Positions 53,491 through 62,286 of a DNA stretch of 64,000 bases are shown here, piece after piece. Position numbers and translations under genes: made by a program. Every line of letters begins with the position of its first letter. Position 1 is the first letter of the stretch. Origin of the DNA: Pedobacter sp. Leaf216. Its GTDB lineage: Bacteria > Bacteroidota > Bacteroidia > Sphingobacteriales > Sphingobacteriaceae. The DNA lies in NCBI RefSeq assembly GCF_001421515.1, contig NZ_LMKM01000009.1, positions 86 through 64,085 of the forward strand, given 5' to 3'. Under the pieces are notes generated by a model. It was not told the origin of the DNA and did no database searches. It saw only the letters and a program-made list of their open reading frames with translations.

Positions 53491-54769
53491 TCACATCAAA
53501 TCCTGCTTTTTTCAAATCTTCCCAATAATATGGATAAGATTTTTCTACTACCTGCATTTCTTCAATTTCAACTTCGTTAATTAATAGTGCAAGTGGTGCA
53601 AAAGCCATCGCCATACGGTGGTCTTCGTAGGTGGCAAACGTAACTTTATCAGGAAAATGAAGATTTTCGGTATTTAAAGTATATATCAGATTTTCTTCTG
53701 TAAAAGTAACCCCAATTTTAGCCAATTCGTTCTGAAGGGCAGCAACACGGTCTGTTTCTTTAATTTTTAAGGTTTCTAAGCCTGTAAAAGCCATATTTTT
53801 ACCTAAAGCAGCCGCAATAACCACTATAGTTTGTGCTAAATCAGGGCAGGTTTTTAAGTCTAAAACTTCTTTTGTATCTAAAGTAAGGCCTAAATTGCTA
53901 ATGGCTATTCCTTTATCGGTTTTGCTGGTAGCGATGCCAAAAATCTTCATAATATTTTTGATCTGGCTATCGCCCTGCAAACTTTTCTCTTTTAATGCAG
54001 GTAAACTAATTTCTGCCTCATCAGCCAGTGCTGCAATGCTATACCAATAAGATGCTGCACTCCAATCAGGTTCAACAACCAGGGTGCCAGGTTTAAAAGC
54101 CTGTGGTTTAATGGTAATCGAATTTCCGTTCCAGGCATGTTCAATCCCAACTTCGGCAAGCATATCCAAAGTCATATCTACATAAGGCTTTGAAGTAAGT
54201 TCGCCTTCAATCTCTAAAGTTAATCCCTGGGGCAGGATAGGGGCAATCATCAGCAAAGCTGAAATATATTGACTGCTGATATCGCCTTTGATTTTAACTT
54301 CGGCTGTTTTTTGGTTTAAAGGGCCAACAATGTTTAACGGTGGAAAACCATCTGCTTCCGCATAGGATATGTCAGCTCCGATTGTTCTCAATGCTTCAGC
54401 TAAAATCCCTATTGGGCGTTGTTTCATCCGTTCGGTTCCTGTTAAAAGGAAATTGCCATTTTTGGCGGAAAGATAAGCTGATAAGAAGCGCATGGCAGTA
54501 CCGGCAGGGCCAACATCAACAAGTTCAGAGTTTGCAGTTTTCAGTTTAGCTTCTGCTCCTGTATCACTAGTTTCAACACCCAACTTGTTTAAGATACCGT
54601 TTAATGTTACCGTATCGGCAGCATTGGAAAGATTTTCTACTTTAACCAGTTTTTTGCTTAAAGCGCTAATAATCAAAGCCCTGTTGCACTCACTTTTAGA
54701 GCCTGTTAATTGGATTTCCGTATCAATATTCTTGGTTCCTTTAAAAGAAACTAAGGCGTTTTTCGACAT
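53480..54769 (-). CDS. aroA: 3-phosphoshikimate 1-carboxyvinyltransferase
   Basis: EPSP synthase: joins phosphoenolpyruvate to shikimate 3-phosphate. A 429-residue two-domain protein with GSKSECNRALIISAL at the N-terminus (phosphate-binding), AGTAMRFLSAY, the TGTERMKQRPIG segment with its catalytic residues, and the C-terminal IKETDRVAALQNELAKIG and TYEDHRMAMAFA motifs. The LTGTERMKQRPI region replaces the common LTGxxxxRxRP form. Lies between the DAHP synthase and aroC genes of the operon. Confidence 0.95.
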   Translation of the reverse strand: MSKNALVSFKGTKNIDTEIQLTGSKSECNRALIISALSKKLVKVENLSNAADTVTLNGILNKLGVETSDTGAEAKLKTANSELVDVGPAGTAMRFLSAYLSAKNGNFLLTGTERMKQRPIGILAEALRTIGADISYAEADGFPPLNIVGPLNQKTAEVKIKGDISSQYISALLMIAPILPQGLTLEIEGELTSKPYVDMTLDMLAEVGIEHAWNGNSITIKPQAFKPGTLVVEPDWSAASYWYSIAALADEAEISLPALKEKSLQGDSQIKNIMKIFGIATSKTDKGIAISNLGLTLDTKEVLDLKTCPDLAQTIVVIAAALGKNMAFTGLETLKIKETDRVAALQNELAKIGVTFTEENLIYTLNTENLHFPDKVTFATYEDHRMAMAFAPLALLINEVEIEEMQVVEKSYPYYWEDLKKAGFDVKEI

Positions 54770-54790
54770 TTTTATTCTGTTTTATTCTTA

Positions 54791-54826
54791 AATGTAGTGT
54801 CAGAGATATTCATCTGACACTACATT
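54791..54826. repeat. Perfect 14-bp hairpin between DAHP synthase and aroA genes
   Basis: AATGTAGTGTCAGA (54791-54804) and TCTGACACTACATT (54813-54826) form a perfect inverted repeat with an 8-base loop, 22 bases before the aroA ATG. No T run follows on either strand, so it is more likely a processing, stability or protein-binding element than a terminator. Confidence 0.6.
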
Positions 54827-54944
54827 ATATTGTTTAATATCCAATTGAGTTAATCGAAAACTACCGTAAGGTATTCAACATGCTCAAAATGACATCACTG
54901 TAAAACTTAGCTTTAAGCTTTAGTATTTCAGCTTTTAACCTCAT

Positions 54945-56084
54945 CTACGCTTTAACCTCAGTATGTTGCTCAGCTGCAATGCCTTTTTCAGCTTTGCCTG
55001 CATTCATAATTTCAGTTTGTTTACGGATCGATTCACCGTGCATCAATTCTAAGAATTTCTCAGTAAAGTTTAAGTCTAATTTTAAAGCTTTTGCAAAAGC
55101 ATGACCTTTTTTAATGATGGCATCCCAACGGTTAACCTGTAAAATAGTTACCTGGTTATCACGTTTAAATTCGCCGATTTTCTCAACGATAGCCATACGC
55201 TCACCTAATTTCTGTAATAAAATATCATCGATTTTATCGATTGATTTACGTAAGTCAGCTAATTTATCAGCAAAAGCTTCGTTTGGCGCTTCTGGTTCAC
55301 GAACGGTTAAACGATCAACCAATTCAGCTAAAGCAGCAGGAGTAACTTGTTGTTTAGCATCTGTCCAGGCCACTGAAGGATCTACGTGAGATTCGATCAT
55401 TAAACCTTGCATATCTAAATCCAATGCTTTTTGAGAAATGTAAGGGATTAACTCACGGTTACCGCAAATGTGGCTTGGATCGTTAATGATTGGTAACTCA
55501 GGGCAAAGTGTTTTTAATTGGATAGCCAGTTCCCACATTGGTTCGTTACGGAAAGAACTTTTCTCGAATGAAGAGAATCCGCGGTGAATAGCACCAATTT
55601 TAGTAATTCCAGCACCGTTAATACGTTCAATTGCACCAATCCATAATTGTAAATCAGGGTTAACTGGGTTTTTAATCAATACCGGAACATCATGTCCTTT
55701 TAAAGCATCAGCAATTTCCTGAACGGTAAAAGGGTTTACAGTAGAGCGTGCGCCAATCCATAAAATATCTACACCAGCTGCCAAAGCCTCTTCAACATGT
55801 TTTGCATTTGCAACCTCTACAGCTGTTGGTAAACCAGTTTCTGCTTTAGCACGTTTTAACCACTCTAAACCAATACTTCCAATACCTTCAAATTCTCCCG
55901 GACGGGTACGTGGTTTCCAGATGCCAGCTCTCAATACCGATACTTTACCAGTAGCAGCTAATAAATGTGCTGTAGTTAATAATTGTTCTTCAGTTTCTGC
56001 ACTGCAAGGACCAGAAATGATTAATGGTTCGTTGTTTACGTTTAACCAGGTGTTTAATGGTTGGATGTTTAAATTAAGTTTCAT
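54945..56084 (-). CDS. Bifunctional DAHP synthase/chorismate mutase
   Basis: A 379-residue fusion catalysing the first shikimate step (PEP plus erythrose 4-phosphate) and the chorismate-to-prephenate step. The N-terminal ~260 residues are a type I-beta DAHP synthase: IISGPCSAETEEQLL, SVLRAGIWKPRTRPGEFEGIG, VLIKNPVNPD, GAIHRGFSSFE and DPSHICGN. The C-terminal ~90 residues are an AroQ-type chorismate mutase (LRKSIDKIDDILLQKLGERMAIVEKIGEFKRDNQ, with the catalytic Arg/Lys). This fusion is the common Bacteroidota form and may be feedback-controlled through the mutase domain. It lies 111 bases after pheA. Confidence 0.93.
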   Translation of the reverse strand: MKLNLNIQPLNTWLNVNNEPLIISGPCSAETEEQLLTTAHLLAATGKVSVLRAGIWKPRTRPGEFEGIGSIGLEWLKRAKAETGLPTAVEVANAKHVEEALAAGVDILWIGARSTVNPFTVQEIADALKGHDVPVLIKNPVNPDLQLWIGAIERINGAGITKIGAIHRGFSSFEKSSFRNEPMWELAIQLKTLCPELPIINDPSHICGNRELIPYISQKALDLDMQGLMIESHVDPSVAWTDAKQQVTPAALAELVDRLTVREPEAPNEAFADKLADLRKSIDKIDDILLQKLGERMAIVEKIGEFKRDNQVTILQVNRWDAIIKKGHAFAKALKLDLNFTEKFLELMHGESIRKQTEIMNAGKAEKGIAAEQHTEVKA

Positions 56085-56195
56085 GATGATGGGTTTGTTT
56101 AAATCCGTATTCCTTAAGCGGATGTCTGGAATTATATTTTAATTATTTTATATTATGAATTGGATGTTCTGCTATTTTATTCGGGCTCCCGAGTA

Positions 56196-57029
56196 TTATA
56201 CTTTATCATTCTTTTGGTATTCGCCAAGTATATTAAAGTTTGAAGTATATTTTAATGCTTTTCTAATTGCTTTATCATACTTCTCTGTGCTTGGCCACTC
56301 TAAATCAACATAAAAGTAATATTCGTTTCTTTTACCCAATACCGGCATAGATTGTATTTTTGTTAAGCTTACATCCTGTTCGGCAAAGATGTTTAAAACG
56401 GTAGCCAAGGAGCCTGCTTTGTGGCCAACCTGAAAACAGATTGATGCTTTGTTTATTCTCTTTCCTTCGTCTGTTTTATCTTTTTTAAGGATCAGAAAGC
56501 GCGTATAGTTTTTCTTATTGGATTCTACCCGGCGTTCCAGAATGTTTAATCCGTATAATTCTGATGCTAAGCTGTTAGCAATGGCCATTGTATCCGTTAA
56601 TTTTTCATCCTGGATACGTTTTGCGCAGGCAGCAGTATCATTGCTCTCTACAATTTTAATATGCGGGTAATCGTAAAAGAAATCGATACATTGGCGGATG
56701 GCGATCGGGTGGGAGGTAACCACTTTAATGTCTTCAAATTTTACACCCGGTAGTGCCATTAAGTGCAATTGAATAGGAAGGTAAACTTCGCCTACAACTG
56801 AAAATCCATAATCGCGGATTAAAGTGTAATTGGGTAATAAACTGCCTGCTATGGAGTTTTCTATAGCCATTACCACAAAGTCGGCTTCATTTTTCTCAAG
56901 CTTGTCGCAGGTTTCTTTAAAAGAATTACACTCAACAGTTTCGATGTTTTTACCAAAGAATTTGTAAGCGGCTTCTTCGTGGAAAGATGCTTTAATACCC
57001 TGAATTGCTACTCGTTTTGTCGTTTCCAT
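56196..57029 (-). CDS. pheA: Prephenate dehydratase
   Basis: Converts prephenate to phenylpyruvate, the committed phenylalanine step. A 277-residue protein: a dehydratase domain (VAIQGIKASFHEEAA, FVVMAIENSIAGSL, then the TRFLIL motif containing the catalytic Thr-Arg-Phe) and a C-terminal ACT domain (ICFQVGHKAGSLATVLNIFAEQDVSLTKIQSMP, which keeps the ESRP-like region as IQSMP) for phenylalanine feedback. It is the first gene of the aromatic operon and is preceded by a Phe/Tyr leader peptide, an antiterminator segment and a terminator. Confidence 0.94.
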   Translation of the reverse strand: METTKRVAIQGIKASFHEEAAYKFFGKNIETVECNSFKETCDKLEKNEADFVVMAIENSIAGSLLPNYTLIRDYGFSVVGEVYLPIQLHLMALPGVKFEDIKVVTSHPIAIRQCIDFFYDYPHIKIVESNDTAACAKRIQDEKLTDTMAIANSLASELYGLNILERRVESNKKNYTRFLILKKDKTDEGKRINKASICFQVGHKAGSLATVLNIFAEQDVSLTKIQSMPVLGKRNEYYFYVDLEWPSTEKYDKAIRKALKYTSNFNILGEYQKNDKV

Positions 57030-57043
57030 TTTTGCGTTAAAAC

Positions 57044-57076
57044 AAAAAAGTCCCGGCTGTTTGCCGGGACTTTTTT
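57044..57076 (-). terminator. Attenuator terminator of the aromatic operon
   Basis: On the minus strand AAAAAAGTCCCGGC pairs with GCCGGGACTTTTTT (14 bp perfect, 5-base loop) and ends in six U, 15 bases before the pheA ATG. Its 5' arm can instead pair with the leader segment GCCGGGGCU at 57122-57114. Confidence 0.9.
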
Positions 57077-57111
57077 ATACATTTTAATATTTTTATATAT
57101 CTTTTTGCATA

Positions 57112-57174
57112 TTAGCCCCGGCTCTCACTAAAATAGTAAAAGTAACCAAAGTAATATGTGTTAAAATTTTTCAT
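57112..57174 (-). CDS. Phe/Tyr-rich attenuation leader peptide
   Basis: A 20-codon frame from ATG at 57174 to TAA at 57112 reads MKNFNTYYFGYFYYFSESRG: four Phe and five Tyr. It lies upstream of pheA, 36 bases before the attenuator hairpin. The last codons and the stop (GCC GGG GCT region) overlap the antiterminator segment, the classic arrangement in which a ribosome stalled at Phe/Tyr codons lets the antiterminator form. Functional assignment is inferred from this architecture. Confidence 0.88.
   Translation of the reverse strand: MKNFNTYYFGYFYYFSESRG
57114..57122 (-). promoter_or_regulatory. Antiterminator segment
   Basis: GCCGGGGCU (57122 to 57114, minus strand) can form 9 bp, one of them G-U, with AGUCCCGGC (57071 to 57063), the 5' arm of the terminator. 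The two structures are mutually exclusive. The segment spans the last codons of the leader peptide and the first base of its stop. Confidence 0.75.
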
Positions 57175-57191
57175 TCTTTTTTTTGTTGAGC

Positions 57192-57222
57192 CAAATGTAG
57201 GGAACAAAATTTAATTTGTCAA
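57192..57222 (-). promoter_or_regulatory. Promoter of the aromatic operon
   Basis: On the minus strand TTG (57220-57222) and TACATTTG (57192-57199) fit TTG-N20-TAnnTTTG. Transcription would start near 57186, about 12 bases before the leader-peptide ATG. Confidence 0.6.
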
Positions 57223-57345
57223 TAGTAAAACGAAAATATTTTTAATAAAATTTAATTTTGTTAAAAATGATCTTAATGGGTTTTAGGTATAAATCGTGCT
57301 TTTTGATGTAATCAGGCAAAATTTAAAATGGTTTGAGGGGTGAAT

Positions 57346-57966
57346 TTATTCTGTCATTTTTTTGGTAACAGCTAAGATGGCACTGGTCATATATTCGCCT
57401 AAATAGCTCACGTAATTGCCGTTTCTGTCAATCACCACAAAACTGCCGGAGGGATAATGATATTTGAAAAAATGTTTCTTGATGCTTTGTTCCGGATCTT
57501 TGATCCAGTTGATTGAAGAACCATATTGCCCGGTACCAGTTATTTCAGCGTAAATGTATATTGGCTTTATTTTATACTGCTTTAATAATGCTGTTTTCAA
57601 TTCTTTGTGTTTGGCCTTAATGTAATCAGTATTTCCAGTGGAATTGGAACTGTCCTGTCCAGGATGATAAATTATTACAATTGGCTTTAGCGAATCAATT
57701 TCTTTATTTGATGCTGTTTCTAACAATAAAAGGAGTTTGGTTTTATCCTTTATTTTGCCTTGCTCTTCTCTGTTAATCAGTTTGCGATGATTGGATGAAT
57801 CGCCTGGAATATCTAAAAAAACATTAGTAGATCTTTTCTCATCGAATACAGATTTATTGATTTCTTTATTATCTATATCAAAATACCTAATATTTTTAAC
57901 TTCTTGGGCTTTGGTATTGAGTATTAGAATAAACAATGTTAAGGTGGAGAGCATTAAGTTTTTCAT
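57346..57966 (-). CDS. Hypothetical exported protein
   Basis: A 206-residue protein with a signal peptide (ends TKAQ). The mature part has a pattern of strands and helices (LKPIVIIYHPGQDSSN, IKPIYIYAEITGTG, PSGSFVVIDRNGNYVSYLGEYM) suggesting a thioredoxin-like fold with the active-site cysteines absent. I do not recognise a named family. It stands alone in AT-rich surroundings, upstream of the aromatic operon but with a 171-base gap from the leader. Function unknown. Confidence 0.65.
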   Translation of the reverse strand: MKNLMLSTLTLFILILNTKAQEVKNIRYFDIDNKEINKSVFDEKRSTNVFLDIPGDSSNHRKLINREEQGKIKDKTKLLLLLETASNKEIDSLKPIVIIYHPGQDSSNSTGNTDYIKAKHKELKTALLKQYKIKPIYIYAEITGTGQYGSSINWIKDPEQSIKKHFFKYHYPSGSFVVIDRNGNYVSYLGEYMTSAILAVTKKMTE

Positions 57967-58749
57967 GGCAATATAATTTAACGCAATATGCTAAATACTG
58001 TGCTAAAAAGAATATGATAATGAAACTAATTCGTTAAATGATTTTTTGCTTCACGCAATTGCTTAAATAATTAGTTAAGGCTTTAAGATTGCTGCATGCG
58101 TGAGAATGAAGTTAATGTTGCGGACAAGTGTTATAAATTTAATATCGGTGTTTTCCGTGTATCCGTGGCTAAAAAATAGAAGAAATCGTTAACAAAAATT
58201 GAGTTAAAAATTCATATTGTAATCAATACTTACTGGATTCTTCAATTAGATAATGGCACTTAATAGCAAACCGCTATACCCAAACCTTTGCTTAATTTCA
58301 ATTCTTCAGTTGATCAAAATTTGTTTATCTGGAATAGAACACAATTTATTTGATATTTAATACATTTATATTACATATTAGTTAGGAAAATTCTTATAAT
58401 TGTGTATAATTTTTCATTACTCAATGTATAAATTATTCGTGTAATGTTTATAATTATAGTTATAAATTCGAGTGTCATTATTTTACTTTAAACAACCTTG
58501 GAAATTGAATATTCGAAAGCATGTAAATTATTTGCAAATATTCAATCGTCGCGTCGCTTTGGGTGAGTAAGTCGAAATATTAATTATTTAGAAAAATAAA
58601 TAAACTCAAATACGTGATAATAAAATGTTTAAGTTTATTTATGTCGTCTTTCGTGATAAATTTTATAGCTACTATTTCAGTATTTGGACTAAAAAGCACA
58701 GCCTATAAACAACTGCCAAACCATTATAAATTTAAAACCTAATTTTCCT
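57967..58749. other. Long AT-rich intergenic region
   Basis: 783 bases between divergent genes with no supportable reading frame. Near 58146-58175, TCCGTGTATCCGTGGCTAA weakly resembles the right arm of the 7483 repeat family. AT content is very high (58320-58680). It may hold promoters of the flanking genes, but none is clear. Confidence 0.5.
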
Positions 58750-60057
58750 ATGAAATCATTAATCAAAGCATGTGTATTGCTTCTTTTAGTTGCAACGCTC
58801 AACTCCTGTAAAAAAGAGATCAAAACAGACGACCTGGGCAACAAGGATACCATGTCATCTGTAAAACAAGGTGATTCTACCATTCACAAACTGTCTATCA
58901 ATGGAAAACCGACTTATGTAGTTGAAGTAGACGGTATTTACAAATATGCTGGTGACATTACCATCAGCCAAGAACAGTTTAATATATTAAAAAAGCTTGC
59001 AAATAATATCTCTGCAAAAGAAAGAGCTACAATTATACAAGCTTTTTCAGCAACATGGCCGGGTTCAGTTGCTTATTACAACTATCCGGATCCTGCAAAA
59101 ATGACGACAGCACAATACAATAGTTATGTGTCTACCATCGACGCAGGCTTAACAAATATTACCAATGCTACAGGCATTAAGTTTGTAAAAAGGACCAACC
59201 AGGCCGAATACATACAATTCGTATTGTCAGGTGGCAACAACTCTCCGTTAGGCTGGCGGAAAAACAGGGTTAATACCGTAAACCTGTACAACTATAATTA
59301 CGTTGGGATTTTGATGCACGAAGTGATGCACTCTCTAGGTGTAATGCATGAACAATGCAGGCCAGATAGAGATCAATATGTTATTATAAATTATGGTAAC
59401 ATACAATCTGGATTGGAGTACAATTTTAATACCGACCCGAATTTTGGAGGCCATGGCCCGTTTGACTTTCAGTCAGTGATGTTATATGGGGCATACTCTT
59501 TTTCTTCAAACGGAAATCCAACAATAACCAGACTGGATGGTTCCACTTTTAATGGACAAAGAGATGCGTTATCAATTGGTGACATTGAAGGCCTAAAAGC
59601 ATTATATTTTCCAACAGATTATAGTGGTGTGTATAAAATTACACCGTCTTATTTAGGAACAAAATCTTTTGATATTTTTGGAGGCAGTATCACTGATGGT
59701 ACAAATATTATTATCTGGCCTTCCCATGGCAATGCAAACCAAAGATTCATATTTAGGAAAGTTGAACACGGATATTACCAGATTAAATCTAGTGCAGATA
59801 CCAACAAGGTTTTAACAGTGCGCAACGCTGGTACTACAAATGGTACTCAGGTAGAGTTGAGAACGAATGCTAATTTAAATAACCAGCAATTTAGCCTGAA
59901 AAATGGTGGTAATGCTGGTTTTATTCTATCGCCTAAGCACGCTCTTGGGCTAAATGTTGAAGTAAGTGGTCAAAGTACTAACGATGCTGCCAACATTGTG
60001 GTAAATGCAGCTAACCAAACTTCTGCAGCCCAAAGATTCAACTTTACAAAATTGTAG
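58750..60057 (+). CDS. Astacin-like (M12A) metalloprotease lipoprotein with ricin-B domain
   Basis: A 435-residue surface or periplasmic zinc protease. Lipobox LNSC (Cys 20). The catalytic domain has the full astacin signature HEVMHSLGVMHEQCRPDRD, with zinc histidines 190, 194 and 200 and the Glu/Arg of family M12A, and a Met-turn SVMLYG. The C-terminal ~135 residues are a ricin-type beta-trefoil with repeated Q-F/W-type endings (QRFIFRKV, QQFSLKN, QRFNFTKL), likely binding glycans. No propeptide Cys switch is evident. Terminated by the hairpin at 60063-60104. Confidence 0.92.
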   Translation: MKSLIKACVLLLLVATLNSCKKEIKTDDLGNKDTMSSVKQGDSTIHKLSINGKPTYVVEVDGIYKYAGDITISQEQFNILKKLANNISAKERATIIQAFSATWPGSVAYYNYPDPAKMTTAQYNSYVSTIDAGLTNITNATGIKFVKRTNQAEYIQFVLSGGNNSPLGWRKNRVNTVNLYNYNYVGILMHEVMHSLGVMHEQCRPDRDQYVIINYGNIQSGLEYNFNTDPNFGGHGPFDFQSVMLYGAYSFSSNGNPTITRLDGSTFNGQRDALSIGDIEGLKALYFPTDYSGVYKITPSYLGTKSFDIFGGSITDGTNIIIWPSHGNANQRFIFRKVEHGYYQIKSSADTNKVLTVRNAGTTNGTQVELRTNANLNNQQFSLKNGGNAGFILSPKHALGLNVEVSGQSTNDAANIVVNAANQTSAAQRFNFTKL

Positions 60058-60062
60058 ATCAC

Positions 60063-60104
60063 AAAAAATCCTACGCATTTGGCAATTGTTGCGTAGGATT
60101 TTTT
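60063..60104 (+). terminator. Terminator of the astacin gene
   Basis: A 15-bp perfect stem (AAAAAATCCTACGCA / TGCGTAGGATTTTTT) with a 12-base loop and a T tract, five bases after the stop codon. Confidence 0.85.
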
Positions 60105-60263
60105 AAAACCTGATTCATTTTGAACTCACAATATTTGTTTGATCAAAGTATTCAATTTAATGCCCCATCAGAATAGACAGTAAGGTAAAAAGTATAAAGA
60201 GATATTTAAAAACATGCTGTAATAAAGTAAAAACTCTGTAAGCCAGTTTTGGTTAAAAGGCTT

Positions 60264-61226
60264 TTATCCTGTAGAACTTAATTCTCCCCGATCGTTAAGT
60301 CCTTTTACTTTTTGTTGCTGCAGTTCTTCATAATTTTGCTTTTCTGTTTCCCGCAATTCCTGCTGCATTATTTTAGCAATTTTAGTACTTCCATCATGGC
60401 TCCATCCCGGTGGATTAACAATATACTTTATCTTATCAATAAAAGTGGGTGCCTTTTTAACATCAGCCTTTAAGGCAATAAATTCATGGAAAATAATATT
60501 TACAGCGCCAGTATCCTGAGGTTGTGTAGTTAAGCCATATTTAACCACATCTTCTGGCAATTCTTCCTGAAAAGTTCCGAACCACCTATCCCAAAGGATT
60601 AAAACCATACCCATATTTTTATCAAGGTAACGTACGTTGCTGGCATGGTGTACACGGTGATGAGATGGCGTTACAAAAATGTATTCGTACCATTTTGGAA
60701 GTTTGATATTGTATTGCGTGTGCACCAAATTACCATAAATTTGGGTAATGAGATAGGCAAAAAGTATATCAACAGCCGTAAAACCCATAAATGCCAATGG
60801 CAGGTAAAAGAAAACGCGGTACAAAGGTTCGAACACGGTTGAACGGAAGCCAGTGGTTAGGTTGAAATGTTCTGATGAGTGATGGGTAACATGCATTGCC
60901 CAGAAAAAACGCACATAATGCCCAACGGTATGCAAAAACCAATACAAAAAATCCTGTGCTAAAATTAAAACTATCCAGTAAACCCAAACATTAGAAATTT
61001 GGAATAAACGGAATTGATAACAATAAGCCAGCAAGAAAAACGTAAATGTTTTTGTGCCCAAATTAATTACAACCGCCGCTGTCATCAGGTAAATATTTGT
61101 CCAGGTATCGCGCTTGGTGTATAGTTTTTTATCGTGCTGGTAACTGAAATACATTTCAACTAGGGTTAAAACGATTACGAAACCAAAAAGCCCGACAACA
61201 GAAATATCACTTCCGGTAAAATTCAT
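60264..61226 (-). CDS. Sterol desaturase/fatty acid hydroxylase family protein
   Basis: A 320-residue membrane-bound di-iron enzyme. Four hydrophobic helices are visible, and the histidine clusters FLHTVGHYVRFFWAMHVTHHSSEHFN and THHRVHHASN supply the eight-His iron site (HxxxH, HxxHH, HxxHH). The family oxidises lipids or carotenoid-like molecules; the substrate is unknown. It starts 2 bases after the aroB stop, so it is cotranscribed with aroB and the S4 gene, although the pathways differ. Confidence 0.88.
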   Translation of the reverse strand: MNFTGSDISVVGLFGFVIVLTLVEMYFSYQHDKKLYTKRDTWTNIYLMTAAVVINLGTKTFTFFLLAYCYQFRLFQISNVWVYWIVLILAQDFLYWFLHTVGHYVRFFWAMHVTHHSSEHFNLTTGFRSTVFEPLYRVFFYLPLAFMGFTAVDILFAYLITQIYGNLVHTQYNIKLPKWYEYIFVTPSHHRVHHASNVRYLDKNMGMVLILWDRWFGTFQEELPEDVVKYGLTTQPQDTGAVNIIFHEFIALKADVKKAPTFIDKIKYIVNPPGWSHDGSTKIAKIMQQELRETEKQNYEELQQQKVKGLNDRGELSSTG

Positions 61227-61227
61227 T

Positions 61228-62286
61228 TTATAAACTGTTATAATAATCCAAACTGCTTAAAATATCAGCAGTACTTACACGGCAGTTAAACGTGCATTTA
61301 CCGGTGTTTTCCAAGAGCGAAAAAAGTATGTTTCCATCTTCATTTTTTTTATCGCTTTGCATCAATTCTAAAAGTGTATCAAAACTTTCTTTTTTGATGT
61401 GGTATTTTGGATAAAGTGATAAAATATATCCACTAATATCATTCAGTTCTTCTTTTGTTAGTGTACTGTTTTTGATTGATAATGCTGCTTCGCACACAAA
61501 ACCAATGGCAATAGCTTCTCCATGTGTTAATGGATTTTCATCATTGGCCAATGAATAACCTTCTACGGCATGCCCTATGGTATGGCCGAAGTTTAAAATT
61601 TTCCGAAGGTTTTTCTCGTGCGGATCGATGGTTACCACTTCGTTTTTAATTTCTACCGAACGGTAAATATCTTCAGCAGACGGGCTAAGGTAATTGCTGG
61701 CTTTTAATTTTTCGTAATAAGGTTTGTCGTAAATCAAGCCATGTTTGATCATTTCGGCAAAACCTGATAAAAGCTCACGTTGGGGCAAAGTTTTTAGAAA
61801 GGCTGTTTCTATAAAAACCATTTGCGGCAAGGTAAAAGTACCTACCATGTTTTTAACATTATCAATATCAATGCCCGTTTTACCACCTACTGAGGCATCA
61901 ACCTGTGATAAAAGGGTAGTGGGTACATTAATGAAATCGATACCTCTTTTGTAAGTAGATGCAATAAACCCACCCATATCGGTAATTACGCCACCACCTA
62001 AATTGATCATTAAACTTTTGCGGTCGGCTTCAAAATCCAATAAGGTTTTCCAGATTCCGATACAAAAATCAATATTTTTATTTTCTTCACCTGCCGATGT
62101 TTCAATGAGGTCAAATTCAGAAAAATCATCTAAAAGTGATTGAAAAAGTGGCAGGCAGATTTCGCTGGTATGCTCATCAGCCAAAACAAAAACTTTGCTG
62201 TATTTATTACTTTCTAAAAGCGTTTTAAGTGCTTCAAGGTTACTTTCGAAATATAGGGTGTGGCCTGCGCTGGTTAGTGGTTTCAT
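61228..62286 (-). CDS. aroB: 3-dehydroquinate synthase
   Basis: Second shikimate enzyme: cyclises DAHP to 3-dehydroquinate using NAD and a metal. A 352-residue protein with the NAD-binding GGGVITDMGGFIASTYKRGIDFINVPTTLLSQVDASVGGKTGID region and metal ligands Glu (GFAEMIKHGLI) and His (LNFGHTIGHAVEG and THGEAIAIGFVCEA). Standard length. It begins one base inside the S4-domain gene (TAATG) and precedes the sterol-desaturase-like gene. Kept apart from the main aro operon by the astacin region. Confidence 0.95.
   Translation of the reverse strand: MKPLTSAGHTLYFESNLEALKTLLESNKYSKVFVLADEHTSEICLPLFQSLLDDFSEFDLIETSAGEENKNIDFCIGIWKTLLDFEADRKSLMINLGGGVITDMGGFIASTYKRGIDFINVPTTLLSQVDASVGGKTGIDIDNVKNMVGTFTLPQMVFIETAFLKTLPQRELLSGFAEMIKHGLIYDKPYYEKLKASNYLSPSAEDIYRSVEIKNEVVTIDPHEKNLRKILNFGHTIGHAVEGYSLANDENPLTHGEAIAIGFVCEAALSIKNSTLTKEELNDISGYILSLYPKYHIKKESFDTLLELMQSDKKNEDGNILFSLLENTGKCTFNCRVSTADILSSLDYYNSL

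Noticed and set aside
58140-58180. Sequence resembling the 7483 repeat (CCGTGTATCCGTGGC)
   Set aside because: Too degenerate and short to call a repeat copy.
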